A stretch of 64,000 nt of DNA, taken from the NCBI GenBank assembly GCA_934248055.1, contig CAKQKI010000002.1, positions 62,001 through 126,000 on the forward strand, read 5' to 3'. Both the position numbers and the translations under genes were made by a program. The notes beneath the pieces are model-generated. The model did no database searches, was not told the DNA's origin, and was given only the letters and a program-made list of their open reading frames with translations. Shown here one piece after another: positions 47,724 to 56,294 of this stretch (position 1 is the stretch's first letter; every line of letters starts with the position of its first letter). The DNA comes from an uncultured Clostridia bacterium (GTDB lineage Bacteria; Bacillota; Clostridia; Christensenellales; Borkfalkiaceae).

Positions 47724-48333
47724 AATTAAGTATAGGGTTATGTTCTTTTTCGTAGTTTACGTCCGCGGGTTCGCCGTGTCCGGGGTAAAGCGTTCCGCCG
47801 CAGGCAAAAAGTTTTTTTGCGGATTTTACGAGATCTTTTACGTTTCCGCTCGGGAAATCCACCCTTCCGAAACTGCCCGCAAACAAAGTGTCGCCGCAAA
47901 AAAGCATGTCTTTTATTTTATAAGTAACGCCGCCGTCGGTATGCCCGGGAGTTGCAATCACTTCGACGTTTATTCCCGAAAACGAAAGTTTTTCTCCGCC
48001 GACAAACGTTCCGTCCACCTTAAAAGGCTGCGTTTCTTCGGAAAAATAACTGCTTAAATTCAAATCGGGATCATATATTTTAGGCTCGTCTTTTTCCCCG
48101 ATATAAACGCTTACTCCGCCGTCTTTTATAAACTCCGCTACTCCGCCGATATGGTCAAAATGCGCGTGCGTCAATAAAACGGTTTTGATTTTAAACCCGT
48201 CTTTTAATTCGGCGAGTTTTAAAAGAGAAGCGTCGCCGCCTATATCGACGGCTATCGCTTCATCGTTTTCTTCGTTTATTATAACGTAACAATTCGCGCC
48301 GAGCGCGCCCGAGTGAAAAGTTTTTAATTTCAT
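47710..48333 (-). CDS. Metallo-beta-lactamase-fold hydrolase (glyoxalase II-like)
   Basis: 207 residues from ATG 48333, which shares its A with the relA stop codon. Zinc-binding THAHFDH (THxHxDH), ATPGHTDGG, and DTLFAGSFGRVDFPSGN, typical of the YcbL/YqgX group of small glyoxalase II-like enzymes. The substrate is probably a hydroxyacyl thioester but untested. It sits in the recJ-relA-mbl-hemZ order common in Clostridia. Confidence 0.92.
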   Translation of the reverse strand: MKLKTFHSGALGANCYVIINEENDEAIAVDIGGDASLLKLAELKDGFKIKTVLLTHAHFDHIGGVAEFIKDGGVSVYIGEKDEPKIYDPDLNLSSYFSEETQPFKVDGTFVGGEKLSFSGINVEVIATPGHTDGGVTYKIKDMLFCGDTLFAGSFGRVDFPSGNVKDLVKSAKKLFACGGTLYPGHGEPADVNYEKEHNPILNYADY

Positions 48334-50480
48334 CAGTTGTTGCACCTGAAAACGTCGATAATGTTTTCCGTTTCTTTAAGTTCGCGGAGAAGATTTTCGA
48401 GATTTTCCTTTTTGTTTATTTTTAAAGTAAGGTCCACTACGGAAATATGGTTTTTATTGTCTATTCTTCCGTTTATGGCAAGAATGAAAACGTCGTTTTT
48501 CTTGCAACTTGCCGCAACGCCGTCTAAAATCATAGCGTCTTCTTTGGCGTGTATTCTTATGCTTACGGTGTAACCTTCATGCCCCGCTTTGCCCGTCCAT
48601 TCGGCGTCCAGAAGCCTGTCCTTATCTTCGTTTTTCATGTTCGGACAATCGGCTCTGTGAACCGTAACTCCCCTTCCGCGCGAAACGAAACCGACTATTT
48701 TATCGCCCGGCACGGGATTACAGCACCGCGCGAAACGAATCAGAAGCCCATCCACTCCCTTTATGGTAACGTCGCCCGTGGAGTGAATTACCTTGGCGGC
48801 GATACTCGTAGGATAATGCGAAACGTCGAAAGCGGCTTCCTTTTTATTGAAATCGATAATCTTGAAAAGTACCTGATTTACCGTTACCGCGCCGCAACCG
48901 ATAGCCGCGTACATTTCGTCGTAACCCGAAAACGAGAGTTTCGAACTCACCCTTTCGAAAGCCGCGGGGGTTAAAATCTCGGATAAAACGTAACCGCGGT
49001 TTTTCGCTTCCTGTTCGAGCATCGTTTTTCCGAGTTTTATTCTGTCCTCAGCCATTTCCTTTTTGAAAAAGGCTTTTATTTTGGCGCGCGCGCAGTTGGT
49101 TTTTGCTATTTTAAGCCAGTCCCACGACGGACCCTTACTCGAGTTAGAAGTTATTATTTCAACAATGTCGCCCACCGAAAGTTCGGTGCTTAACGGCATA
49201 ATTTTTCCGTTTATTCTTACTCCCGTACATTTATTGCCTACTTCCGTATGAATACGGTAGGCAAAATCGATGGCGGTACTTCCTTTTGCAAGGCTTATAA
49301 CCTTTCCTTTGGGAGTGAAAACGAGAAGTTCGCTGTTATAAATATCGTCTTTAATGGATTTTAAAAATTCCGTGGAATCTTTAAGCCCGCCCTGCCATTC
49401 CATAACTTCGCGAATCCAGTTAAGGCGTTTATCCACGCCGTCGGCGGAAGTTTTGTGTTCTTTATACTGCCAGTGCGCCGCGATACCGTATTCGGCGGTG
49501 TTGTTCATCTCGTAAGTTCTTATCTGAATTTCGAATATCTGCCCGAAAGACGTTACCACGGTCGTGTGTAAACTCTGATACATGTTTTCTTTCGGCATTG
49601 CGATATAATCTTTGATCCGCCCGGGCATGGGATTCCACTTTTTATGAATTTTGCCGAGAAGTTCGTAACATTCGTCAACGGTATTTACAAGCACCCTTAC
49701 CGCGGTCAGATCGTATATCTGATCGAGAGTTTTTCCTTTTTGCTTCATCTTTTTATAGATGCTGTAAAAATGCTTGGGTCTGCCGAAAACGTCGCCTTTT
49801 ATATCGCTTTCTTTGAGTATTTCTTTTAAATCTTCAACTACCTTTTCGACGAACGCTTTTCTTTCGTCTAATTTATGATGAATGTTTACGGATAAATATT
49901 CGTAAGCGTCGGGGTCGATATATTTAAGACACAAGTCTTCGAGTTCGCATTTTATCGAAGAAATACCGAGTCTGCCCGCAAGCGGCGCGAAAATTTCAAG
50001 CGTTTCGTGCGCCATGCGCAATTGTCTTTCTTTCGATAAAAAATTCAGAGAACGCATATTATGCAGGCGATCGGCAAGTTTTATTATAATAACTCTTATG
50101 TCTTTCGCCATCGAAACGAAAATCTTTTTAAAATTTTCGGCTTGCTCTTCTTCCTGAGATTTGAATTCGATTTTATCGAGTTTGGTAACGCCTTCAACGA
50201 GTTCGAGAACTTCGTCGCCGAATTCTTTTTTAATATCGCCTACGGAAACGGGCGTGTCTTCGAGAACGTCGTGCAGGAACGCCGCCGAAATAGTGGGATA
50301 ATCCATGCTTAACCCTATAAGTATTTCGGCAACGGCGCAAGGGTGAGTAAAATACTCTTCGCCCGAAGCGCGTTTCTGATTGCGATGCGCGTCTTTGGCA
50401 AAATAATAGGCGCGCGTAATGAACTCCGCTTCGTTTTCGGGGTAAATAGAATTTATTTTATCGAGTAAAGTTCCTTCCAT
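48333..50480 (-). CDS. relA: Bifunctional (p)ppGpp synthetase/hydrolase (Rel)
   Basis: 715 residues. HD hydrolase domain (about 30-180: RASGEEYFTHPCAVAEIL, FLHDVLEDTPV), synthetase domain (FGRPKHFYSIYKKMKQKGKTLDQIYDLTAVRVLV...YIAMPKENMYQSLHTTVV), TGS domain (VFTPKGKVISLAKGSTAIDFAYRIHTEVGNKC), conserved-Cys region (RCCNPVPGDKIVGFVSRGRGVTVHRADCPNM) and C-terminal ACT. Both active sites look intact, so it both makes and degrades (p)ppGpp. It follows recJ by 3 bases. Confidence 0.98.
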   Translation of the reverse strand: MEGTLLDKINSIYPENEAEFITRAYYFAKDAHRNQKRASGEEYFTHPCAVAEILIGLSMDYPTISAAFLHDVLEDTPVSVGDIKKEFGDEVLELVEGVTKLDKIEFKSQEEEQAENFKKIFVSMAKDIRVIIIKLADRLHNMRSLNFLSKERQLRMAHETLEIFAPLAGRLGISSIKCELEDLCLKYIDPDAYEYLSVNIHHKLDERKAFVEKVVEDLKEILKESDIKGDVFGRPKHFYSIYKKMKQKGKTLDQIYDLTAVRVLVNTVDECYELLGKIHKKWNPMPGRIKDYIAMPKENMYQSLHTTVVTSFGQIFEIQIRTYEMNNTAEYGIAAHWQYKEHKTSADGVDKRLNWIREVMEWQGGLKDSTEFLKSIKDDIYNSELLVFTPKGKVISLAKGSTAIDFAYRIHTEVGNKCTGVRINGKIMPLSTELSVGDIVEIITSNSSKGPSWDWLKIAKTNCARAKIKAFFKKEMAEDRIKLGKTMLEQEAKNRGYVLSEILTPAAFERVSSKLSFSGYDEMYAAIGCGAVTVNQVLFKIIDFNKKEAAFDVSHYPTSIAAKVIHSTGDVTIKGVDGLLIRFARCCNPVPGDKIVGFVSRGRGVTVHRADCPNMKNEDKDRLLDAEWTGKAGHEGYTVSIRIHAKEDAMILDGVAASCKKNDVFILAINGRIDNKNHISVVDLTLKINKKENLENLLRELKETENIIDVFRCNN

Positions 50481-50483
50481 ACG

Positions 50484-52769
50484 CTACCTTGACGAAAATT
50501 TCCTGAATAAAACCGAATCGGTGAGCGGTCTGCGCGCCGAACAGTCTATCGTAAACCTGCCGGTTACGTCGTCTTCTTTAATAAATCCGAGTTCTTTAAA
50601 AACCGCGGCGGCGAATAAAAATTCTTCCGCGCTGTAAAAATTTTTAAGTATAAGATAAGTCCTGCCGAGAACGTCCGACCCCTTTTCGTATTCCGCGCTT
50701 ATTCCTTTCCAGAGCGACGCGAACATAGTTCTGTCCGCCTTAAAAAGTTCCGCGCCGAACGACGGCAATTCGTCGTTTTCGTAAACGGACGCTTCTTTCA
50801 GCCTGTCGGGAATAAACAGCGGTTTATCGAGAAACACTATCTTATTATTCCCGCGCGCGCCGTCGGGTATGCAGCCGACGAACACGCAACCCGAACGGGC
50901 GGCGTCTGTTTCCGAAATTCGCGCTTCGCGGGATTTAAGCCCCGGGAATTTATCGGCGTTTTTCGGATTGTTAAGCACGAAAATCGCGCTTTTATCGTTC
51001 GCAAGCATATCGCGCGCTTGCTCGGAGTTTAATTTTATCGATTTAACGTCGCCGCTTTTTTCAACGGCGAAATATTTTTTAACGGACCGCAAGTACAGTT
51101 TTTCGCTTTTATACGGGTCGGCGTACACCGCGCGGACGAAACACTTTAAATATTCTTTTCCGTTATAATAAGAAATATTCGGCTCGAAAAGCACCGTTTT
51201 TTCGCAGTCTTCGTTTAAAAGTTTCAAATCGCCTATACCGCCGAAATAAGTAAATTCGTTGCCTTCGCACGAAAAACCGACGTGTTTCGACCCTTCTTTG
51301 AGCGGTGCGGCAAACGCTTTATTAACGGTTTTTGCAAACAGCGGCTTTCTGTTTCCCGTTCCGCAAGGCTCTATAAGAGAAAGTTCCTTTGCAAATTTCA
51401 AAGAAAATTTTCCGCTTATAAACCCGTCCGTTTCTATAACTTTTTCAAACGCGTTTTCATCGTAATTTTCGGTAATATATTGATTGAGCGATTCCGCGAA
51501 CGGCTCGATATTTTCTTTACTTATGGTTACGCCCGCCGCCTGCGAATGCCCGCCGAAATCGATAAGGTATTCTTTGCACGCGCTTATGGCGTCGTAAATA
51601 TTCACTCCTTCCACCGAGCGCGCCGAGCCGTGATACGCTCCGCCGTTTTCGGCAAAAAGAATTGCGGGAACGTTATATTTTTCAACTATTTTGGCGCACG
51701 CTATGCCGAGCAGACCGCCGTTCCACCCTTCGCCGTATAAAACTATCGCTTTGCCGTAATTCCCGTGCGTTTCGAGCATTGTTTCGGCTTCTTTTAAAAG
51801 TTCGTCGCCCGACTGCTGTCTCGTTACGTTATACACCGCGAGTTTTTCGGTTAAATTTTTTATTTCCGAAAAATCGTCGGTAGTGAAAAGCCTGAGCGCC
51901 GAGTACGCGTCGCCCATTCTTCCCGCGGCGTTTACTCTCGGCGCAAGACCGTAAGCAAGGGCGGAAGCATTTATATCTTTTATTCCGCATACCCTTACGA
52001 GTTCCTTTATCGCCGCCGAGCATTGCCCGCTTTTAATAAGATTTAATCCTTCGTAAACTATGTCGCGATTTTCAAGAACGAGCGGCATACTGTCGGCAAC
52101 GGTTGCAAGAGCGACTAAATCGAGATATTTATTCGCCTTTTCTCCGAGCAGCGCGTATGCGAGTTTATACGCCACGCCCGCTCCGCAAAGCCCGTTAAAA
52201 GAATATTCCTGCTCTTTTAATTTGCAGTTTACCACGATACAGTCGGGTAATTCTTCGGGGATTTCGTGGTGGTCGGTAACGATAACGTCAATTCCTATAT
52301 CTTTTAAATATTCTACTTCGTTTTTGCAACTTATGCCGCAGTCTACCGTTATAAGAAGGTCGGGAAAAAGGTTTTCGGCAATCTCGTCTATAACGCTTTC
52401 CGACAGACCGTAACCGTTTTCGCGTTCGGGAACGATTGCCGTGGCGTTTACCCCGTACTCTTTAAGAGCGCGGAGCAGGACGGTGGAAGCGCATATACCG
52501 TCGGCGTCGTAATCGCCGTAAATCACAACGCTTTCGCCGTTATCGCGCGCCGTATCGACGCGCCTGACCGCTTCGCTTACGCCTTTTAATAAAAACGGAT
52601 TGCCGAAATGCTTTGCCGACGGATTTAAAAATCGCTCCGCTTCTTCCGCGCTCGAAACGCCGCGCGAATATAATACCTTTGCCGTTTCGGGCAGAAGATT
52701 CGTTTTTTCGGCGATTTTACCGATAATATTAAGTTCTGTTGCGGTAAAAACCCTTTCTGTTATCTTCAT
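50484..52769 (-). CDS. recJ: Single-stranded-DNA-specific exonuclease RecJ
   Basis: 761 residues from the ATG at 52769. Motifs of the DHH family: VVIYGDYDADGICASTVLL, TVDCGIS, VIVTDHHEIPEELPDCIVVNCK, CGAGVAYKLAYAL, DLVALATVADSMPL, and DHHA1: YHGSARSVEGVNIYDAISACKEYLIDFGGHSQAAGVTI. The C-terminal ~200 residues match Clostridial RecJ extensions. No Shine-Dalgarno sequence precedes the start; instead a terminator-like hairpin ends nine bases before it. An alternative TTG start (52802) lies before that hairpin and seems less likely. Confidence 0.95.
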   Translation of the reverse strand: MKITERVFTATELNIIGKIAEKTNLLPETAKVLYSRGVSSAEEAERFLNPSAKHFGNPFLLKGVSEAVRRVDTARDNGESVVIYGDYDADGICASTVLLRALKEYGVNATAIVPERENGYGLSESVIDEIAENLFPDLLITVDCGISCKNEVEYLKDIGIDVIVTDHHEIPEELPDCIVVNCKLKEQEYSFNGLCGAGVAYKLAYALLGEKANKYLDLVALATVADSMPLVLENRDIVYEGLNLIKSGQCSAAIKELVRVCGIKDINASALAYGLAPRVNAAGRMGDAYSALRLFTTDDFSEIKNLTEKLAVYNVTRQQSGDELLKEAETMLETHGNYGKAIVLYGEGWNGGLLGIACAKIVEKYNVPAILFAENGGAYHGSARSVEGVNIYDAISACKEYLIDFGGHSQAAGVTISKENIEPFAESLNQYITENYDENAFEKVIETDGFISGKFSLKFAKELSLIEPCGTGNRKPLFAKTVNKAFAAPLKEGSKHVGFSCEGNEFTYFGGIGDLKLLNEDCEKTVLFEPNISYYNGKEYLKCFVRAVYADPYKSEKLYLRSVKKYFAVEKSGDVKSIKLNSEQARDMLANDKSAIFVLNNPKNADKFPGLKSREARISETDAARSGCVFVGCIPDGARGNNKIVFLDKPLFIPDRLKEASVYENDELPSFGAELFKADRTMFASLWKGISAEYEKGSDVLGRTYLILKNFYSAEEFLFAAAVFKELGFIKEDDVTGRFTIDCSARRPLTDSVLFRKFSSR

Positions 52770-52777
52770 AAGCAAAA

Positions 52778-52798
52778 GGACGGGGAAAATCCCCGTCC
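52778..52798 (-). terminator. Terminator-like hairpin abutting the recJ start
   Basis: GGACGGGGA / TCCCCGTCC, a 9-base-pair stem with TTT loop, followed by TTTTGCTT and the recJ ATG. It lies ten bases past the secF stop codon. Confidence 0.65.
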
Positions 52799-52808
52799 GC
52801 AATCTTTT

Positions 52809-53831
52809 TTATTTACTGCGTTTCATTTTCGCGCCGAGTTTTTTGAAAAATACCCAGGTCGAAGAAGCGAGGAATACCGAAGAATACGTTCCCGCAATCA
52901 AGCCGAAAATTATCGGAAGCGCGAATTCGCCCATCGCCGAAACGTTCATAATCTCGCATACTATATACAACGTGAGTATAGTAACGAGCGTCGTTGCCGT
53001 GGTTATAATCGTTCTGCCAAGAGTATTCGAAATCGCTTTGTTTGCTATCTCGGCGTCCGAAAAATCCGAAAGCGAAGGTTGTTTTCTGAGTTCACGGATT
53101 CTGTCGAAAATAACGATGGTGGCGTTAATCGAGTAACCTATAATCGTTATTACCGCCGCTATAAACGTGGTGTTTACCTGCACTCTGAAAATAGTGGTTA
53201 AAGTAAACATTATAAGCACGTCGTGGCACAGACACAATATAGCCGCAAGCCCCGAAGCAAGGGTAAATCTGAACGCTATATAAACAAGCATCGCAACTAC
53301 CGCGATCGAAGCCGCTATGATAGCCGCTTTCAGAAGTTTTCTCGCAGTAGACGAGCCGACGATAACCGCCGTGCAATTTTCTTTTTCAAATTCGGAGTCG
53401 TAAGTTTTAACGACCTGCGCTATTTTATAGGTAAGCCCGTCTTCGTAAGAATTATCTTTCGTACCCTGAATTTTATCAAGGAATTCTTTCTGATAAGCGT
53501 CGTCTACTTCGTTTATTTTTTTATCGTATTCGATACCGATTTCGTAAATAACGCCTTCCGTATCGCTGTCTGCCCAACGCTCGTTTCCGATTTTAAATCC
53601 GTTTTTCTTAACTTCTTCTATAATCGCGTTTTTCGCTTCGTCTTTGAGTTCGGAGTTAAACGATAAAGTAAAGTTTACGGTTATTTTCGAACCGCCCGCA
53701 AAGTCAAGACCGATATTCATTCCTATCGTACACATAAGAATAACGCCGATAATGATTATCGCCAGCGCGACGGGAGCAAAGAATTTATATTTTTCTACGA
53801 TTTTAAGATTTAATTCCTTAAATTTCTTCAT
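52809..53831 (-). CDS. secF: Protein translocase subunit SecF
   Basis: 340 residues from ATG 53831 (GGGAGG within the secD end, nine bases upstream), overlapping secD by 14 bases. Six membrane helices with the family motif NIGLDFAGGSKITVNF, the RND-type helices LASGLAAILCLCHDVLIMFTL, and SINATIVIFDRIRE. The end VFKKLGAKMKRSK is basic. It uses the proton or sodium gradient with SecD to help preprotein release; in Na+-using bacteria SecDF can be Na+-driven. Confidence 0.97.
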   Translation of the reverse strand: MKKFKELNLKIVEKYKFFAPVALAIIIIGVILMCTIGMNIGLDFAGGSKITVNFTLSFNSELKDEAKNAIIEEVKKNGFKIGNERWADSDTEGVIYEIGIEYDKKINEVDDAYQKEFLDKIQGTKDNSYEDGLTYKIAQVVKTYDSEFEKENCTAVIVGSSTARKLLKAAIIAASIAVVAMLVYIAFRFTLASGLAAILCLCHDVLIMFTLTTIFRVQVNTTFIAAVITIIGYSINATIVIFDRIRELRKQPSLSDFSDAEIANKAISNTLGRTIITTATTLVTILTLYIVCEIMNVSAMGEFALPIIFGLIAGTYSSVFLASSTWVFFKKLGAKMKRSK

Positions 53832-55122
53832 CTTCGAAGCCCTCCCTGTCGAGCGCAAAGAATTTCGCGCTGTTGTCCGAAAGGTTCATCATAAGTTTTA
53901 AAAGACCTCTCGACAATAAAATTGCCGTAATCATAGAAAGAATAATACCTATAAACAAAGTTATGGCAAAACCTTTAATGGTGCCGGGACAGAATACCCA
54001 AAGGAAAATAGCCGCTATTACGGTGGTTATGTTGCCGTCGAATATAGTTACGAACGCGCGCTTAAAGCCTGCTTTGACTGCGGAAACGACGGTTTTACCC
54101 GTAGCGTACTCTTCTTTGATTCTTTCAAAGATAATTACGTTGGCGTCTACCGCCATACCTATCGAAAGTATGATACCCGCGATACCCGGGAGAGTAAGTT
54201 GAATCCAAGGAAGCAACGCAAGAAGCAGAATTAAAATAACCGAATAAACGCAAAGCGCAAGCGCAGCGACGATCCCCATTCCGCGGTATCTTAAAATCAT
54301 TATCGCGAAAATTATAACCAGACCTATCGCGCCCGCGATAAGACTTGCCGTAAGCGCCTTATCGCCGAGAGTCGCGCTGATTCTGCTCGATTCGCCCACT
54401 TCGAAATTGATGGGGAGCCTGCCCGCCTTTATAACCGCGGCAAGACTCTGCGCTTCTTCGTAATCGCCTATTCCCGAAATCATAGCCGAATCTTTGGTTA
54501 TTTTTTCGGAAGCGGTAGCGGAAGATTTGGTAACGCCGTCGAGTTTTATATCGAGAGTTTTGGAAGTACCCGCAATATCGCCGGTAGCGGAAGCAAATTT
54601 CGTTTGCCCTGCTTTGGTAAACTCTATGACCACGACGGGTTTTCCGTCGTTATCGTAAGAAGCGTAACTGTTCTTTACGTCTTCTCCGCCGAGCCTAACT
54701 TCGCCGTCTATTTCAAAGGTAAGTTTTCCTGCGGATCCGATTATTTTAAGAACTTCGTCGGGATCGTCAACCGCGGGAACTTCAACTCTTATTTCCCTGC
54801 CGGTGCCTATGCCCTGCACGGTTATGGTCGCTTCGGTGTAACCTTTATTGTCAAGACGCTGACGAAGAATTGTGACCGCGCTGTCAAACTGCTCGTCGAG
54901 ATTGACGTTGTCGTTACTGCCGTCGGTCTTAGGCGTTAAAATTGCGTAATAACCGCCCTGCAAATCTATGCCCAGGTTAATGGTGGTTGCGATACCGTTG
55001 TATTTTTTCGTTCCGTTCCCTATAAACGAAGGAAGCGAAAACGACGCAAACTCCAAAAACGCAAGCACGGCGGTGAAGAAAATAGTCAAACCGAGAATAA
55101 CGCCCGATTTTGCTTTACTCAT
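53818..55122 (-). CDS. secD: Protein translocase subunit SecD
   Basis: 434 residues. N-terminal helix, periplasmic P1-like domain (GIDLQGGYYAILTP and FLQRLDNKGY-like RQRLDNKGYTEATITVQG), and five further helices with GMAVDANVIIFERIKEEY. Shorter than E. coli SecD because the P1 domain is smaller. It follows a promoter (55182-55210) and precedes secF with overlap. GGAGG lies before the ATG. Confidence 0.97.
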   Translation of the reverse strand: MSKAKSGVILGLTIFFTAVLAFLEFASFSLPSFIGNGTKKYNGIATTINLGIDLQGGYYAILTPKTDGSNDNVNLDEQFDSAVTILRQRLDNKGYTEATITVQGIGTGREIRVEVPAVDDPDEVLKIIGSAGKLTFEIDGEVRLGGEDVKNSYASYDNDGKPVVVIEFTKAGQTKFASATGDIAGTSKTLDIKLDGVTKSSATASEKITKDSAMISGIGDYEEAQSLAAVIKAGRLPINFEVGESSRISATLGDKALTASLIAGAIGLVIIFAIMILRYRGMGIVAALALCVYSVILILLLALLPWIQLTLPGIAGIILSIGMAVDANVIIFERIKEEYATGKTVVSAVKAGFKRAFVTIFDGNITTVIAAIFLWVFCPGTIKGFAITLFIGIILSMITAILLSRGLLKLMMNLSDNSAKFFALDREGFEDEEI

Positions 55123-55181
55123 TATTGCCTCCGTATCGCCGATCGGTAAAAACCGACCGCTTACATATTATATACCTAATT

Positions 55182-55210
55182 ATTATAATAAATAATGCGA
55201 TTTAAGTCAA
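55182..55210 (-). promoter_or_regulatory. Promoter of secD-secF
   Basis: Minus strand TTGACT (55205-55210), 17-base spacer, TATAAT (55182-55187). A small hairpin GATCGGT/ACCGACC (about 55141-55159) lies in the leader. Confidence 0.75.
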
Positions 55211-55302
55211 TAAGTTTTAGCAAAATTTCCCGTCGTTTTTTTGTTTTTGCAAGAATTTTTTCTGTATTTTACGATTACCCCGTAAAAAACGGCTCGGTTT
55301 TT

Positions 55303-55674
55303 CTATTTCTTTCCGTTCACGGCAAATATTCCCGCTATCGCACCGACCGCCGCGCCGAGCAGAATTTCCCACAAAAGATTTATCGAAAACGTAAAGCCGC
55401 CGCCGATAAGAGAGAAGAAAAGAAACTGAAACGCCGTTATCAGAAATCCGTAAACGATTCCCTTTAAAAGTCCGCCGCCGCCCTTTACCGAAAAAAACAC
55501 GCCCGTGAACACCGCTATCATTCTGATGAGATAACCTACCGGCTTTACAACGGCAAGATTTATCGAAAACAATCTGAGAACGAGCGCGAACAGCAATACC
55601 GCCGCAACTGATACGGAAAGCGCGATAACTACACCTTTCAGCGCGCATAAAATATTCGTTTTCGTGTCCGACAT
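55303..55674 (-). CDS. TIGR04086-family membrane protein
   Basis: 123 residues from ATG 55674 with GGGAGG. Four membrane helices: ILCALKGVVIALSVSVAAVLLFALVL, YLIRMIAVFTGVFFSVKGGGGLLKG, YGFLITAFQFLFFSLIGGGF and EILLGAAVGAIAGIFA. TIGR04086 proteins are common near yajC and secDF in Clostridia; function unknown. Its Shine-Dalgarno sequence lies inside a terminator-like hairpin. Confidence 0.85.
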   Translation of the reverse strand: MSDTKTNILCALKGVVIALSVSVAAVLLFALVLRLFSINLAVVKPVGYLIRMIAVFTGVFFSVKGGGGLLKGIVYGFLITAFQFLFFSLIGGGFTFSINLLWEILLGAAVGAIAGIFAVNGKK

Positions 55675-55710
55675 AAAAAAACCTCCCACACGATTATCGT
55701 TATGCGGGAG
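55675..55710 (-). terminator. Terminator overlapping the TIGR04086 ribosome-binding site
   Basis: Minus strand CTCCCGCA pairs with TGTGGGAG (one G-U), with an inner ACGAT/ATCGT stem, and seven T residues follow and run up to the ATG. GGGAGG, the Shine-Dalgarno sequence of the next gene, is the 3' arm of the stem. Confidence 0.65.
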
Positions 55711-55719
55711 ATTGATTTT

Positions 55720-56181
55720 TTATTCTGCTTTATCTTCGGGTTTTTCTTCCGCCTGTTCTTCAGCCTTGTTTTCGGCTGCGATTTCGGCGTCCGCAGCGTT
55801 TTCTTCCTTTGCCGCGGCGTTTCCCTTTTTGTTTTTTGCTTTTTCAAGAGCCGCTTCTTCGGCAAGACGTTTTTCCACTTCTTCGGGCAACGTCATCTGA
55901 TAAATCGCGCGTTTGTCGAACTTGATTTCGGTATCGCCCGTTTTCAGAACGAAAGTATTTTCTTCCGCGTTTACGGATACGACTTCGCCTATAACGCCGC
56001 CTATTGTTAATATCTTGGTGCCGGGGCAAAGACTGTCTTTCCTTTTCATATCGGCGTTAGCCTGTTTCTGGCGCTGCTTGTTGGAGAAAAACATCCACAC
56101 GAGCATCATCACGACGATAACGCCTATAAATACCGGAGTAACCCATTTAGGCATAGTGCTGTCGGCAAGTAAATTGAACAT
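55720..56181 (-). CDS. yajC: Preprotein translocase subunit YajC
   Basis: 153 residues from ATG 56181 (AAAGGAG upstream). One N-terminal helix (about 11-30: WVTPVFIGVIVVMMLVWMFF), then the YajC core NKQRQKQANADMKRKDSLCPGTKILTIGGVIGEVVSVNAEENTFVLKTGDTEIKFDKRAIYQM. The C-terminal ~50 residues are Ala/Glu/Lys-rich and low in complexity (about 100-153), longer than in many YajC proteins. SecDF-associated; co-directional with secDF and preceded by tgt. Confidence 0.95.
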   Translation of the reverse strand: MFNLLADSTMPKWVTPVFIGVIVVMMLVWMFFSNKQRQKQANADMKRKDSLCPGTKILTIGGVIGEVVSVNAEENTFVLKTGDTEIKFDKRAIYQMTLPEEVEKRLAEEAALEKAKNKKGNAAAKEENAADAEIAAENKAEEQAEEKPEDKAE

Positions 56182-56294
56182 ATCTGAACTCCTTTCCCCG
56201 CGGTCGCTCCGTTGCTCCGCCAAGGTTAATAATAATATACTAAATTTGTTGCGCTTTTAGCAAGCGTTTAAAAGGAAATTTTGCTATTTTTCAT

